64,000 bases of DNA from Mucilaginibacter ginsenosidivorans. GTDB lineage: Bacteria > Bacteroidota > Bacteroidia > Sphingobacteriales > Sphingobacteriaceae. Shown here in pieces: positions 9,197 to 17,156 of the stretch (position 1 is the stretch's first letter; each line of letters begins with the position of its first letter). The DNA lies in contig NZ_CP042436.1 of the NCBI RefSeq assembly GCF_007971025.1, positions 2,790,001 to 2,854,000 of the forward strand, read 5' to 3'. The notes under the pieces are model-generated. The model was not told the origin of the DNA and did not search any database. It saw only the letters and a program-made list of their open reading frames with translations. A program made the translations under genes and the position numbers.

Positions 9197-9227
9197 ATTG
9201 CGGGGTGCTGTTTTCAACTTAACTTTG
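9197..9227 (+). promoter_or_regulatory. Bacteroidota sigma-A type promoter of the amidase gene
   Basis: ATTG at 9197-9200, a 19-nt spacer and TAACTTTG at 9220-9227 match the TTTG-N19-TAnnTTTG pattern, with the -7 box exact. Transcription would begin around 9233, leaving a leader of only a few nucleotides before the ATG at 9237. This also supports that start over the upstream in-frame alternative. Confidence 0.6.
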
Positions 9228-9236
9228 CCGCAGCCT

Positions 9237-10127
9237 ATGGTTCAAAAAAATCTCACTTTTATTAAAATACTGCCCCTCGTTATCCTGCTGTCGGTACTTT
9301 CAAATAGCCAAAAGGTATTCGCGCAGCAAACCAAAAAAAAAGCTACGCATTCAAAGACTACTACTAAAAGAATCACTCGCAGGAAGACGGTTGCAAAAAA
9401 ACCTTCGGCGCCGGTTTTCAGGTTTAGGACGGTGATCATAGATGCGGGGCATGGTGGCAAGGATCCGGGGGCACATGGCAGGTATTCGAAGGAAAAGAAT
9501 GTAACCCTTGCCATAGCAAAGAAACTTCGCACAGCCATAACCGAACAGATACCTGCGCTTAACGTGGTGATGACGCGTACTACGGATAATTTTGTAGAAC
9601 TACACCGCCGTGATGATATTGCCAGCGAAAACAAAGGCAACCTGTTCATCTCTATACACTGCAATTCAAACCCAGAAAAGGCAACTGCCGAAAATGGAGT
9701 GGTATTGCTGGTTTACGGGTATCACCGCAAAGGCGAGCAAATGGAGGCCATACGCGAGAATGCTTCGGTATTCCTGGAAAAGGATTACCAAAAGAAATAC
9801 AAGGGTTACGGCCCGAACAGCGCTGTAAATGCTATCTTGTTAAGCGCCTACCAGCAAAAATTCCGCAAGCAATGCATCCGTTTTGCCGACCTGGTAAACC
9901 ATGAATTTAAAAGCGTCGACGGTCGCCACAGTCATGGTGTAAAGGAGCAGGGAGTACTTGTACTGCAGCAAAGCGCTATGCCGGCTGTGCTTGTCGAGAC
10001 AGGGTTTATCAATAACAGCAAGGACGAAGCTTATCTCAATTCATCAGAAGGGCAGGCAGAGATCGTTCAATCTATTATACGTGCGATCAAAAAATACAAG
10101 AAGGATATCGAACAGCAAAAAAACTGA
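9237..10127 (+). CDS. N-acetylmuramoyl-L-alanine amidase (Amidase_3, AmiC-like)
   Basis: A 296-residue exported zinc amidase that cuts the bond between N-acetylmuramic acid and the stem peptide of peptidoglycan. The N-terminus is a signal peptide (hydrophobic run ending VFAQQ, about 8-28), followed by a Lys/Arg/Thr-rich linker (about 30-62). The Amidase_3 domain then shows the zinc-ligand motifs IDAGHGGKDPG, a following Glu, SIHCNSN and the catalytic VETGFINN near the C-terminus. ATG 9237 is chosen because it starts the signal peptide and fits the promoter. It is convergent with the TPR gene 3 bp away. The likely role is cell separation or wall turnover. Confidence 0.92.
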   Translation: MVQKNLTFIKILPLVILLSVLSNSQKVFAQQTKKKATHSKTTTKRITRRKTVAKKPSAPVFRFRTVIIDAGHGGKDPGAHGRYSKEKNVTLAIAKKLRTAITEQIPALNVVMTRTTDNFVELHRRDDIASENKGNLFISIHCNSNPEKATAENGVVLLVYGYHRKGEQMEAIRENASVFLEKDYQKKYKGYGPNSAVNAILLSAYQQKFRKQCIRFADLVNHEFKSVDGRHSHGVKEQGVLVLQQSAMPAVLVETGFINNSKDEAYLNSSEGQAEIVQSIIRAIKKYKKDIEQQKN

Positions 10128-10130
10128 CGG

Positions 10131-11864
10131 TTAAAACACCACATTGCTTATTTCAGTATCTTTTATACTGAATGCGTCTTTCAATTGAGCGTTAACCCCT
10201 GCCAGGGCCTTAACGTTGCCGGTGCGGGTATAAGCAGCTTTTAACCCCGTTAGCGACCACCCATTTTTCGGGTTGATCACAAGGTCGTGTTTAAGAACGG
10301 CTGTTGCCTCTTCATACTTTCCCGCTTTGACCAATACATTCGCTAAATATTGGCGGGCTGGTATGGCCCAGTCGCGCGGCTCGTCGTAAATGATATGATC
10401 TTCCGCCTTTACGGCCTGTTGCAGGTAATTGATAGCCAAGCCATATTGTTTCTGTTCTTCTGCGATAACGCCTTCAAGTATAAGTTTGGCGACAGTTGCA
10501 GGCTCCCTGAACGGGCTGAAATTGTCCAAAGCGCTATCCAGCACTTTATCCTGTATTTGTTTTTCCAAAAGTCGCAGCTCTTGTTGCGCCGATGCAACAT
10601 CGCCTTTGCGGCTGTAAGCGATCCCTTTGGCAAAATGCTGTAAAACACCGCAGTAAGTTAGACTGTCGGCTACTTGCGACTTTAGGATATTATCCCACTT
10701 TCCGAAACGAAGATTTGTCAGGATGGGTTGCATATAGAGGTATTGAATATAATTGCCATCGGCACTTTTTAAAGCCAGGTAGTCAGACGGTATTGCATTT
10801 TGCAACTCAATAGCACCGGATATAGCCTTTTTATAATTACCGGCCATCTGGGCGCAATTAATGCCCATGTGCATATTATGAAGCGCGTACAGGGGCGCAT
10901 TGTTTTGTACTGCCGCATACTGCTTAAGGTAATTATCATACCCCGCCACGGCACGGTCGTTGTTCTTTATGCCTTGCTTATAATAACCTGTTCGTATGTA
11001 GATATGCGATGGCATGTGTGTAACGTGTGATACACCTGGCATAAGTGTATCAAGCATATGCGCACTTTTAAGTGCCAGTTGAGGCGTTGCCGATGCTTCC
11101 ATGGTATGGATATAGTAGTGATTGGCGCCAGGGTTTTTGGGTGAAAGGGCAATGGCATGTTCAAGAAGCGTCCGTATCTTTGGCGTCCATGGTTTTGGCG
11201 TAAAGTCGTGTGCGTAAAGGTCCCAGGGATGCAGCAGCAGCAAGGCATCTGCATACAAGGTTATTACATCGGCATTGGTGTTATGTTTTTCGTAAACTGC
11301 CTGCATGGCATCGGCGTATTTTTTTCTCAAGTCTATCACTGCAATTGTGGTATCCGAGCTGTAACGCTGTTGTATAGCGTTGATAAGGTCTTTTTCAACG
11401 GCAGTACAATTTGTTGAAAGCTCTTTGCTTTTTATAGCGGCTTCCAAAGCGTCCGACGGCGGCCGGTAGCCGTTGGGATAGTTAATGGTTGGCCCTTCTG
11501 CTAACGCTTTTCCGTACCAGGCCATAGCGCAGTTGGGGTCGAGGTGCGTGGCCTTGGTAAATGATGCAATGGCCTCAATAGAGTGAAACCCATAATACAT
11601 GTTGATGCCCTGGTTAAAGTAAAACTGGGCGCTGTCGCTGGCGTTGGATATTTTCCATTTATAGTTTCCCCACCCTGTTAATGCCGGAATGTCCGAAGCA
11701 CTATCGATAAGCGGGACGCAGAGGGCGGCCTTAACGGTGTACGCCTTAAAATAGGTTTGCGAAGAAATAGTTTCTTGTTTCTCCAGATGGTAACCCGAAG
11801 GCTGTGCCGAAAAGAGCAATAAGGCCAATAAAATCAAAGGTAAAATAGTGCTGCGTAATTTCAT
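10131..11864 (-). CDS. Exported TPR-repeat protein
   Basis: A 577-residue protein with a signal peptide (KLRSTILPLILLALLLFSAQ). The mature part holds tetratricopeptide-like helices: an N-terminal pair around residues 80-120 with the pattern FNQGINMYYGFHSIEAIASF, then FTKATHLDPNCAMAWYGKAL, and further repeats around 430-560 (QQAVKAEDH, YEEATAVLKHDLVINPKNGWS). A His-rich middle segment (GANHYYIHTMEAS, HVTHMPSHIYIRTGYY) is typical of this family of large TPR proteins found in many bacteria, whose activity is unknown. It is transcribed alone, divergent from the Tat-exported oxidoreductase gene. Confidence 0.8.
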   Translation of the reverse strand: MKLRSTILPLILLALLLFSAQPSGYHLEKQETISSQTYFKAYTVKAALCVPLIDSASDIPALTGWGNYKWKISNASDSAQFYFNQGINMYYGFHSIEAIASFTKATHLDPNCAMAWYGKALAEGPTINYPNGYRPPSDALEAAIKSKELSTNCTAVEKDLINAIQQRYSSDTTIAVIDLRKKYADAMQAVYEKHNTNADVITLYADALLLLHPWDLYAHDFTPKPWTPKIRTLLEHAIALSPKNPGANHYYIHTMEASATPQLALKSAHMLDTLMPGVSHVTHMPSHIYIRTGYYKQGIKNNDRAVAGYDNYLKQYAAVQNNAPLYALHNMHMGINCAQMAGNYKKAISGAIELQNAIPSDYLALKSADGNYIQYLYMQPILTNLRFGKWDNILKSQVADSLTYCGVLQHFAKGIAYSRKGDVASAQQELRLLEKQIQDKVLDSALDNFSPFREPATVAKLILEGVIAEEQKQYGLAINYLQQAVKAEDHIIYDEPRDWAIPARQYLANVLVKAGKYEEATAVLKHDLVINPKNGWSLTGLKAAYTRTGNVKALAGVNAQLKDAFSIKDTEISNVVF

Positions 11865-11941
11865 GTGATCTTGACTGCTTAGCTGTCAGCAATTTACCGA
11901 ATTTCTCCAATGCTTAAGAAAACATTATCACAAAAATGTTA

Positions 11942-11973
11942 TTGCAATGTTTCCAGCGAAAAAAGTAATTTTA
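11942..11973 (+). promoter_or_regulatory. Putative promoter of the Gfo/Idh/MocA oxidoreductase gene
   Basis: TTG at 11942-11944, a 21-nt spacer and TAATTTTA at 11966-11973 (seven of eight matches to TAnnTTTG). It lies 16 nt before the ATG. Confidence 0.35.
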
Positions 11974-11989
11974 TATCAAATCCTTCACT

Positions 11990-13096
11990 ATGAATATACA
12001 TCATCCATTTTCCCGCCGCGATTTCCTCCGTGTAAGCTCATTAGGCGTTGGCGCACTTGCATTGAGTGATACTTTAATGTCCTTTGCCCCGAAAGATGGC
12101 AAGAAACTGGGCATCGCCCTGGTTGGTTTGGGTTATTACAGTTACGGACAACTTGGTCCGGCGTTGCTTCATACCAAAAATTGTTACCTGTCGGGTATTG
12201 TTACGGGCCATCCGGCTAAAGCCGAGGCCTGGAAAAAGCAATACAACATCCCTGATAAGAACATTTACAACTACGAAACTTTTGATAATATTAAGGACAA
12301 CCCCGATATCGATATCATTTATGTTGTGCTGCCGGTATCGATGCACAAGGAATATACTATACGTGCCGCACAGGCGGGCAAACACGTGATCTGCGAGAAG
12401 CCAATGGCGCTTAATGCGAAAGAATGTGAAGAGATGATAGCGGCCTGCAAAAAGGCGAATCGTTTATTATCTATCGGGTACCGGCTGCATTTCGAGCCGC
12501 ACAATATGGAGATCATGCGGCTGGGGCAAAAACAAATTTATGGCAAGGTGACTGCAATAGATACGGGTAACGGCTTTGTATATGGTGGCACCGACAACAG
12601 CGCCTGGCGTTTAAAAAAAGCTATGGCCGGCGGCGGCGGACTTATGGATATGGGCATCTATTCCATACAGGGATCTCGGTACACGCTTGGGCAGGAGCCC
12701 GTGGCGGTAAAAGCGCGGCAAGAGAAAACGCGACCCGAATTTTTTAATGAAGTAGATGAAACTGTTTATTGGGAGCTGGAGTTCCCCGGCGGCTTTGTTG
12801 CCACTGGCAAATCAAGTTATAATCATAACTGGGGCTATTTGCACGTCGAGGCGGAAAAAGGTAAGTTCGGTTTAGAGCCAGCTTACGGCTATGGCAGCGT
12901 GGAAGGCTATACACCCGCCGGGCCCATGCATATTCCGCAGGTAATACACCAGGCTATGCAAATGGACGACTTTGCAGAATGCGTGCGTCAAAATAAGCAA
13001 TCGCGCGTTCCGGGTGAAGAAGGGCTGAAGGACATGAAGGTGGTTGACGCTATTTACCGCAGCCTTGATTCGGGAAAAAAAGAAAAAATCGTGTAA
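11990..13096 (+). CDS. Tat-exported Gfo/Idh/MocA-family oxidoreductase
   Basis: A 368-residue NAD(P)-dependent sugar oxidoreductase-like protein. The N-terminus carries a twin-arginine signal, SRRDFLRV (Arg9-Arg10), followed by a hydrophobic stretch, so it is probably exported folded with bound cofactor. The Rossmann fold begins with GIALVGLGYYS. The family EKP motif sits at residues 136-138 (CEKPMALN), followed by the C-terminal alpha/beta substrate domain. The substrate is unknown; periplasmic members in Bacteroidota include glycoside-processing enzymes (family knowledge). No sugar operon is attached; the nearest gene is a convergent GH19 protein. Confidence 0.9.
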   Translation: MNIHHPFSRRDFLRVSSLGVGALALSDTLMSFAPKDGKKLGIALVGLGYYSYGQLGPALLHTKNCYLSGIVTGHPAKAEAWKKQYNIPDKNIYNYETFDNIKDNPDIDIIYVVLPVSMHKEYTIRAAQAGKHVICEKPMALNAKECEEMIAACKKANRLLSIGYRLHFEPHNMEIMRLGQKQIYGKVTAIDTGNGFVYGGTDNSAWRLKKAMAGGGGLMDMGIYSIQGSRYTLGQEPVAVKARQEKTRPEFFNEVDETVYWELEFPGGFVATGKSSYNHNWGYLHVEAEKGKFGLEPAYGYGSVEGYTPAGPMHIPQVIHQAMQMDDFAECVRQNKQSRVPGEEGLKDMKVVDAIYRSLDSGKKEKIV

Positions 13097-13117
13097 ATGA
13101 ATTAATAACCTGATCAG

Positions 13118-13654
13118 TCAGGCAGTTGCGTTAAAAACTTTCCCGTAATATCCTGCTATCAGGCTGGCCTGGTCCAAACGGTTTATCACTTTGCGGCAAT
13201 TTATAGCATCTGTAATCGTATCATTAAAATACTTTGACAAGCCAACCCCGGTAAATATCCCGCCCTTCATGCCGATAACAGCTATTTCGGCTGCTGTGGG
13301 AATTTGCAACGCCAGGTCTGGGTTATGAACCAGGTCGATATGTAAAAGATTGGCAAAGGTTTGATAATTGTCTTTCCAGGTTAATTGCACTATGCCGCGC
13401 CCGTAATACGTTTGCCCGGTAATGGGGTCGGGATTGTTGTATCTTCTCCCTTCCCGCGAACCCAGGGATTCGGGTATGGGTTTCAATCCACATTCGTGTA
13501 TACCAGTCGCAATAATATAGGCAATTTGCCGGTGGTCAGTCACGTTATGATTTTCGCACGATTGAAGAATGGCGTTTACAGTATCAACTTGTGGCTGGCT
13601 CAACGGACCTAAAATAGAACGGATAGCATCAAATAATTGTGGGGTGCTTTGCAT
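13118..13654 (-). CDS. Glycoside hydrolase family 19-like protein (chitinase/endolysin-type)
   Basis: A 178-residue protein resembling short GH19 lysozyme/chitinase domains, as found in phage endolysins. The motif TGIHECGLKP puts the likely catalytic acid at Glu54, and the substrate-groove signature YYGRGIVQLTW occupies about 83-93. There is no signal peptide, so it either acts in the cytoplasm or leaves by another route, as phage endolysins do with a holin. No holin or phage gene is nearby. It may be a domesticated lysin or a peptidoglycan/chitin-acting enzyme. Confidence 0.75.
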   Translation of the reverse strand: MQSTPQLFDAIRSILGPLSQPQVDTVNAILQSCENHNVTDHRQIAYIIATGIHECGLKPIPESLGSREGRRYNNPDPITGQTYYGRGIVQLTWKDNYQTFANLLHIDLVHNPDLALQIPTAAEIAVIGMKGGIFTGVGLSKYFNDTITDAINCRKVINRLDQASLIAGYYGKVFNATA

Positions 13655-13712
13655 AAGTTTTTAAGGTTATATATAAATTTCGTAAAAAAATGTTATAATG
13701 ATTCAGATCATG

Positions 13713-13741
13713 TTGTTTTTTATAAAGGTTGCTTACATTTG
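13713..13741 (+). promoter_or_regulatory. Promoter of the cysteine-rich protein genes
   Basis: TTG at 13713-13715, an 18-nt spacer and an exact -7 box TACATTTG at 13734-13741. The expected transcription start is about 13746, which coincides with the GTG of the next gene, so the message may be leaderless. Confidence 0.5.
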
Positions 13742-13745
13742 AGTT

Positions 13746-14108
13746 GTGAAGATCACAGCGTCCATATTGATCATGTATTTCGGTTTGCTCATGGGGCAGC
13801 CGTTTGCCCATATGGGGGTGAAGGCAGCGAATAAACCTGCCAATTGCCGCTCAGATGAAATGTGCTGTAAGGAAAAGGCGAAGCACGAGGACGAAGCGCC
13901 GGGAAAAGATCATAGCGGCGGGAGTTGCAACCGCGATTTCTGCAATCCTTTTGTCCCCTGCGGGACGTCGATGCCTGCAACTAAACCGGTGCATAGTTTT
14001 AAAGCGGTGATACGCGAACTAACTAATAATTTGACTCCAGCAACCAACGACGATATTGTTTCGAACTATTTACCTGATTGCTGGCGACCGCCTGAGCTAT
14101 TATCCTGA
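13746..14108 (+). CDS. Small exported Cys-rich protein, HYC_CC_PP-like
   Basis: A 120-residue protein beginning with a GTG and a hydrophobic signal-peptide-like stretch (KITASILIMYFGLLMG). An ATG nine codons in, at 13773, is the alternative start. The mature part contains a Cys-Cys pair (SDEMCCKEK), two more cysteines in CNRDFCNPFVPC, several His, and a C-terminal CWRPPE. This arrangement of Cys-Cys and late Pro-Pro recalls the small HYC_CC_PP proteins of Bacteroidota that sit near metal-efflux genes (family knowledge). With the next two genes it suggests a periplasmic metal-handling patch; the function itself is unproven. Confidence 0.55.
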   Translation: MKITASILIMYFGLLMGQPFAHMGVKAANKPANCRSDEMCCKEKAKHEDEAPGKDHSGGSCNRDFCNPFVPCGTSMPATKPVHSFKAVIRELTNNLTPATNDDIVSNYLPDCWRPPELLS

Positions 14109-14167
14109 ACAATCGACTTCACTCTGAAACGATAAGGATAATTTATTAAACATTTAAATTCATTAAA

Positions 14168-14368
14168 ATGAAAAAAATAAGCTTAGGCGTAGTGGCCATG
14201 TTATTGGCCGGCGCAACCGTATTTGCAAATGGTCCAGTTGTTAAACCTGATACCAAAGTGGTAAAAAAGGAGTGCACGGGGCAATGTGCTAAAAATATTA
14301 AAACCGGCACCTGCAAGGATAAAGCAACCTGTTCTGACATGAATAGTTGTAAAGGCAGGTGTAATTAA
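14168..14368 (+). CDS. Small periplasmic cysteine-rich protein
   Basis: A 66-residue protein with a clean signal peptide (KKISLGVVAMLLAGATVFA, cleavage after Ala-Asn region). The mature peptide of about 45 residues has six cysteines spaced C-x3-C, then C, C, C, C (ECTGQC, GTCKDKATC, SCKGRC) and many lysines. This density is typical of small metal-binding or disulfide-rich proteins. It follows the HYC_CC_PP-like gene by 59 bp on the same strand and is closed by a strong terminator, so the two are probably co-transcribed. No known family is recognised. Confidence 0.65.
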   Translation: MKKISLGVVAMLLAGATVFANGPVVKPDTKVVKKECTGQCAKNIKTGTCKDKATCSDMNSCKGRCN

Positions 14369-14385
14369 TACTTGCCCTTAACGAC

Positions 14386-14410
14386 AAAGGCCCCGGTGAC
14401 GGGGCCTTTT
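14386..14410. terminator. Bidirectional Rho-independent terminator
   Basis: A perfect 10-bp stem, AAAGGCCCCG (14386-14395) with CGGGGCCTTT (14400-14409), loop GTGA, followed by a T-rich stretch on the + strand and by A/T residues in the other direction. It separates the convergent cysteine-rich and DUF3347 genes. Confidence 0.85.
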
Positions 14411-14426
14411 ATTTTGGGGGTACACT

Positions 14427-14936
14427 TTATTTGCTTGCTTTAAGCGTTTCTTTAACCACGCCGCAGGTCGGCATCTCTTTACCTAAATATGGGTTTCTAA
14501 TGGTGGCGGTCTCGTTTAGCCATGTCTTTTTTGCCATTGGGCAATATTGCTCGTAAAGCGCCATTTCATTACCCTTAAGCGCTTTTAACACGGTAAACAT
14601 ATTAGCCGACAGGCTGCCAAAATGTTCGCGCTGGTGCTTGATATCGGTACTTTCGCCGATATGCTGCCCGTCGAAACGGAGCTTCTCGGCATATTTTTGC
14701 CACACCGATTTTTGTTTGGCGTCCATTTGACCTGCGTTTATATTTTTAATGTCTTCGGTGAATTTCTTAGCGGCGTCATTCGCCGCTTTGCTATTGTCGG
14801 TTGCGAGTGCGTTTTTGATGTCCAGGTAGCTTTTTACAGCGGCATTGATAGATGAATTTAGATCAGCTGCTTTTACCTGTACATGCGTTACCGCGACAAG
14901 TAATAAAAGAACTGCGAGGAATTTTGTGGCTTTCAT
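14427..14936 (-). CDS. DUF3347 domain protein, exported
   Basis: A 169-residue protein with a signal peptide (KATKFLAVLLLLVAVTHVQVKA). The rest is a single DUF3347 domain: helical N-terminal half (SSINAAVKSYLDIKNAL), then the signature YCPMAKKTWLNE and PYLGKEMPTCG near the C-terminus, whose Cys, Met and His residues suggest copper binding. The same domain is found at the C-terminus of CusB-like efflux adaptors (family knowledge). It is convergent with the two cysteine-rich genes, supporting a metal-related neighbourhood, although no efflux pump is in the window. Confidence 0.8.
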   Translation of the reverse strand: MKATKFLAVLLLLVAVTHVQVKAADLNSSINAAVKSYLDIKNALATDNSKAANDAAKKFTEDIKNINAGQMDAKQKSVWQKYAEKLRFDGQHIGESTDIKHQREHFGSLSANMFTVLKALKGNEMALYEQYCPMAKKTWLNETATIRNPYLGKEMPTCGVVKETLKASK

Positions 14937-14964
14937 ATTATTAACTTTTTGATCAAATTATTAA

Positions 14965-15423
14965 TTAACTGCGACGGATAATTTTCGGCTCAAATGTTGG
15001 CGAAAGTATAATGGATGTATTGGTTTCGCCTACCAGTTGTAACTGGCCGATAATAGCCTCGAGCCGTTTCGTCGTCGGCGTGGCTACTTTCATAATAACA
15101 CAATTATAACCGGTAATATTATAACATTCAATTATTTCTGGTATTTCGCTTATCCTTTTGGCCGCCGCCGCGTGCGTCATATTGGCTTTTAAAGTAATGA
15201 TAGCGTTAACGGTTAGCCCAACCTTATCATGATCGATCATGGCCCGGTAGCCGGTGATGATACCCTCATCTTCCATGCGTTTAATGCGTTCGGCAACAGC
15301 CGGCGCGCTTAAACCAACCCGCCGGCCTATCTCGGTCACCGGTAAGCGCGCGTCTAACTGCAGCTCTTCCAGTATGTGAGCGCTCAGATCGTCCAAAGGT
15401 TTGTAATTCAAATTTTTATTCAT
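14965..15423 (-). CDS. Lrp/AsnC-family transcriptional regulator
   Basis: A 152-residue regulator. Residues about 10-60 form the AsnC-type helix-turn-helix (ILEELQLDARLPVTEIGRRVGLS followed by PAVAERIKRMEDEGII), and the remainder is the ligand-binding RAM domain with the expected beta-alpha-beta-beta-alpha-beta order (NAIITLKAN, CYNITGYNCVIMKV). Members sense amino acids and control amino-acid metabolism or transport, but no such gene is adjacent here, so the target is unknown. It is divergent from the secreted beta-propeller-like gene at 15523. Confidence 0.93.
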   Translation of the reverse strand: MNKNLNYKPLDDLSAHILEELQLDARLPVTEIGRRVGLSAPAVAERIKRMEDEGIITGYRAMIDHDKVGLTVNAIITLKANMTHAAAAKRISEIPEIIECYNITGYNCVIMKVATPTTKRLEAIIGQLQLVGETNTSIILSPTFEPKIIRRS

Positions 15424-15477
15424 AAAAAACCTTAAAAAGTAAAGTTAACCCTGCCAAAATACTTTATATCGAAAGTG

Positions 15478-15504
15478 TTGTTTGCTGGTTGTAGCATAGC
15501 TTTG
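15478..15504 (+). promoter_or_regulatory. Putative promoter of the PD40 protein gene
   Basis: The -7 box TAGCTTTG at 15497-15504 matches TAnnTTTG exactly, with TTG at 15478-15480 upstream (16-nt spacer). The leader to the ATG is about 13 nt. Confidence 0.45.
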
Positions 15505-15522
15505 ATTTAAACTAAAAAACAA

Positions 15523-16470
15523 ATGAAGAAAATACTTACCGCAATCGCTTTGCTTGGTTTTTCGATAATTGGCCGGGCGCAAAATAGTAAAAATTTGGTA
15601 CCGCAAATATTTGAGCCGGGAGTTATCAGCAAAGGTGATTATGAGTCCCACGGAACATTTACCCCAAGTGGAGACACCTTGTATTTTATCAAGTGCACTT
15701 ATGATCTCAAAATATCGGCCATATGCGTTTCCTACAAACGTAAAGGTAAATGGACGGACCCTGAGGTAGCATCTTTTTCGGGTAAATATATGGACGCCGA
15801 CCCCTTTGTGGCGAAGGATGGCCAGGCATTGTATTTTATGTCGAACCGGCCGCTAAAGGATGGCGACCCCGTAAAAGATGATACCGACATCTGGAAAGTG
15901 ATGATGACTAAAGACGGTTGGGGCGTGCCGATCAGGCTCGATGTGCCGGTTAATAGTGAAAAGGACGAATACTACCCCACACTGGCCGACAATGGCAATA
16001 TTTATTTCGGATCGACCAGGGATGGCGGTAAAGGCGGCAGCGATATCTGGTGCTGCAAATACCAGGATGGCAAATATCAGCCCGCCGAAAACCTTGGTGA
16101 TGCCATCAATACGCCCTACCACGATTATGAGGCCTTTATAGCGCCGGATGAGTCTTATCTCATCTACAATTCGAGCCGGCCAAATGGCTTAAAGAATCTC
16201 GATTTTTATATCAGTTACAAGCAAAATGGCGTTTGGACAAAGGCAAAAAAATTACCGGAGCCTATCAGTTCAAACTCCATAGACTGGTCGCCAAAAGTAA
16301 CACGCGATGGCAAATGGTTTTACTTTGGCAGCACCCGCAGCACGGATCCGGTGACCCCAAAGAAAGCGGATAATATGGAACAATTGAACCGAAAACTGCA
16401 AAGTGCCAATAACGGGCTGTCGGATATTTATATTGCTGACTTTGAAGCGATAAAACAAGCGCTGAAATAA
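15523..16470 (+). CDS. Exported WD40-like (PD40) beta-propeller protein
   Basis: A 315-residue protein with a signal peptide (KKILTAIALLGFSIIGRAQ). The body has repeated PD40 blades of the type SGDTLYF, DGQALYFMSNRP, NGNIYFGSTRDGGKGGSDIW, DESYLIYNSSRPNG and DGKWFYFGSTRS, as in the TolB-type propeller of OmpA-associated and PorE-type proteins. No peptidoglycan-binding domain follows. It probably folds as a periplasmic propeller with a binding role; the partner is unknown. Transcribed alone or with the HAD phosphatase gene 26 bp downstream. Confidence 0.85.
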   Translation: MKKILTAIALLGFSIIGRAQNSKNLVPQIFEPGVISKGDYESHGTFTPSGDTLYFIKCTYDLKISAICVSYKRKGKWTDPEVASFSGKYMDADPFVAKDGQALYFMSNRPLKDGDPVKDDTDIWKVMMTKDGWGVPIRLDVPVNSEKDEYYPTLADNGNIYFGSTRDGGKGGSDIWCCKYQDGKYQPAENLGDAINTPYHDYEAFIAPDESYLIYNSSRPNGLKNLDFYISYKQNGVWTKAKKLPEPISSNSIDWSPKVTRDGKWFYFGSTRSTDPVTPKKADNMEQLNRKLQSANNGLSDIYIADFEAIKQALK

Positions 16471-16496
16471 CCAACGAATCTGCTATTTTTGCGGCC

Positions 16497-17153
16497 ATGC
16501 AAACAGAAGCCGCTTTACTGAAAAATAAATTCGACAGCATTATTTTTGACCTCGATGGTACCCTTTGGGACTCGACCGGCAACGTTGCCCTGGCCTGGGA
16601 AAAAGCGAGGCTGCAGGTAGGATATGAAGAGGTGGACAGTATTACCCGCGAACGGGTACGCTCGATAACAGGAATGGCTTACGATGTGATATTCGAGGTG
16701 CTGCTGCCTGATATGGATATTGAACGGCGGAACTATTTTAAATCGGTATGTGCACAAAGTGAAATAGATACGTTGGAAGAGATTGGCGGCGACCTGTATC
16801 CCGGGCTCGAAGAAACTATCAAATATCTTGCCGACAGGTATAAGTTGTACATTGTAAGCAATTGCCAAAGCGGCTACATCGAAACCTTTTTGAGTCATTG
16901 CCCTGTGTCCGGTCATTTTTTGGCCCATCAATGCTACGGCACTAAAGGGCAGCCCAAAGCCGAGAACATTAAGGACATAGTAAACGATCATGGCCTGCAG
17001 GCGCCAGTTTATATTGGCGATACAAACGGTGACCGCGATTCGGCCGCTAAAGCCGGAGTGCCTTTCATCTTTGCTTCGTATGGGTTTGGCAAGGTAGCAG
17101 AGGGAATGGTGGCTACAATAGATACGTTTGGGGACTTGAAAGAGCTACTGTAA
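16497..17153 (+). CDS. HAD-family hydrolase (phosphoglycolate phosphatase-like)
   Basis: A 218-residue haloacid-dehalogenase-type phosphatase. Motif I is FDLDGTLWDS (nucleophile Asp and acid Asp two residues later). Motif II is the Ser of YIVSNCQSG, motif III a Lys around 153, and motif IV GDTNGDRDSAAKAG. An alpha-helical cap domain lies between motifs I and II. The substrate is unknown. A clear paralogue sits at 52135-52773 and shares the LYIVSNC and PVY(I/V)GDT segments. Confidence 0.9.
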   Translation: MQTEAALLKNKFDSIIFDLDGTLWDSTGNVALAWEKARLQVGYEEVDSITRERVRSITGMAYDVIFEVLLPDMDIERRNYFKSVCAQSEIDTLEEIGGDLYPGLEETIKYLADRYKLYIVSNCQSGYIETFLSHCPVSGHFLAHQCYGTKGQPKAENIKDIVNDHGLQAPVYIGDTNGDRDSAAKAGVPFIFASYGFGKVAEGMVATIDTFGDLKELL

Positions 17154-17156
17154 CAG

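Noticed and set aside
9124..9213. Possible 29-codon remnant of an acetyltransferase on the minus strand (HPAIVFYKKL-like)
   Set aside because: The likeness to a GNAT C-terminus is short and weak, and the region holds the amidase promoter; chance is more likely.
13118..13654. GH19 gene as evidence of a prophage
   Set aside because: No holin, capsid, tail, integrase or att-like repeat lies around it, and flanking genes are ordinary chromosomal ones.
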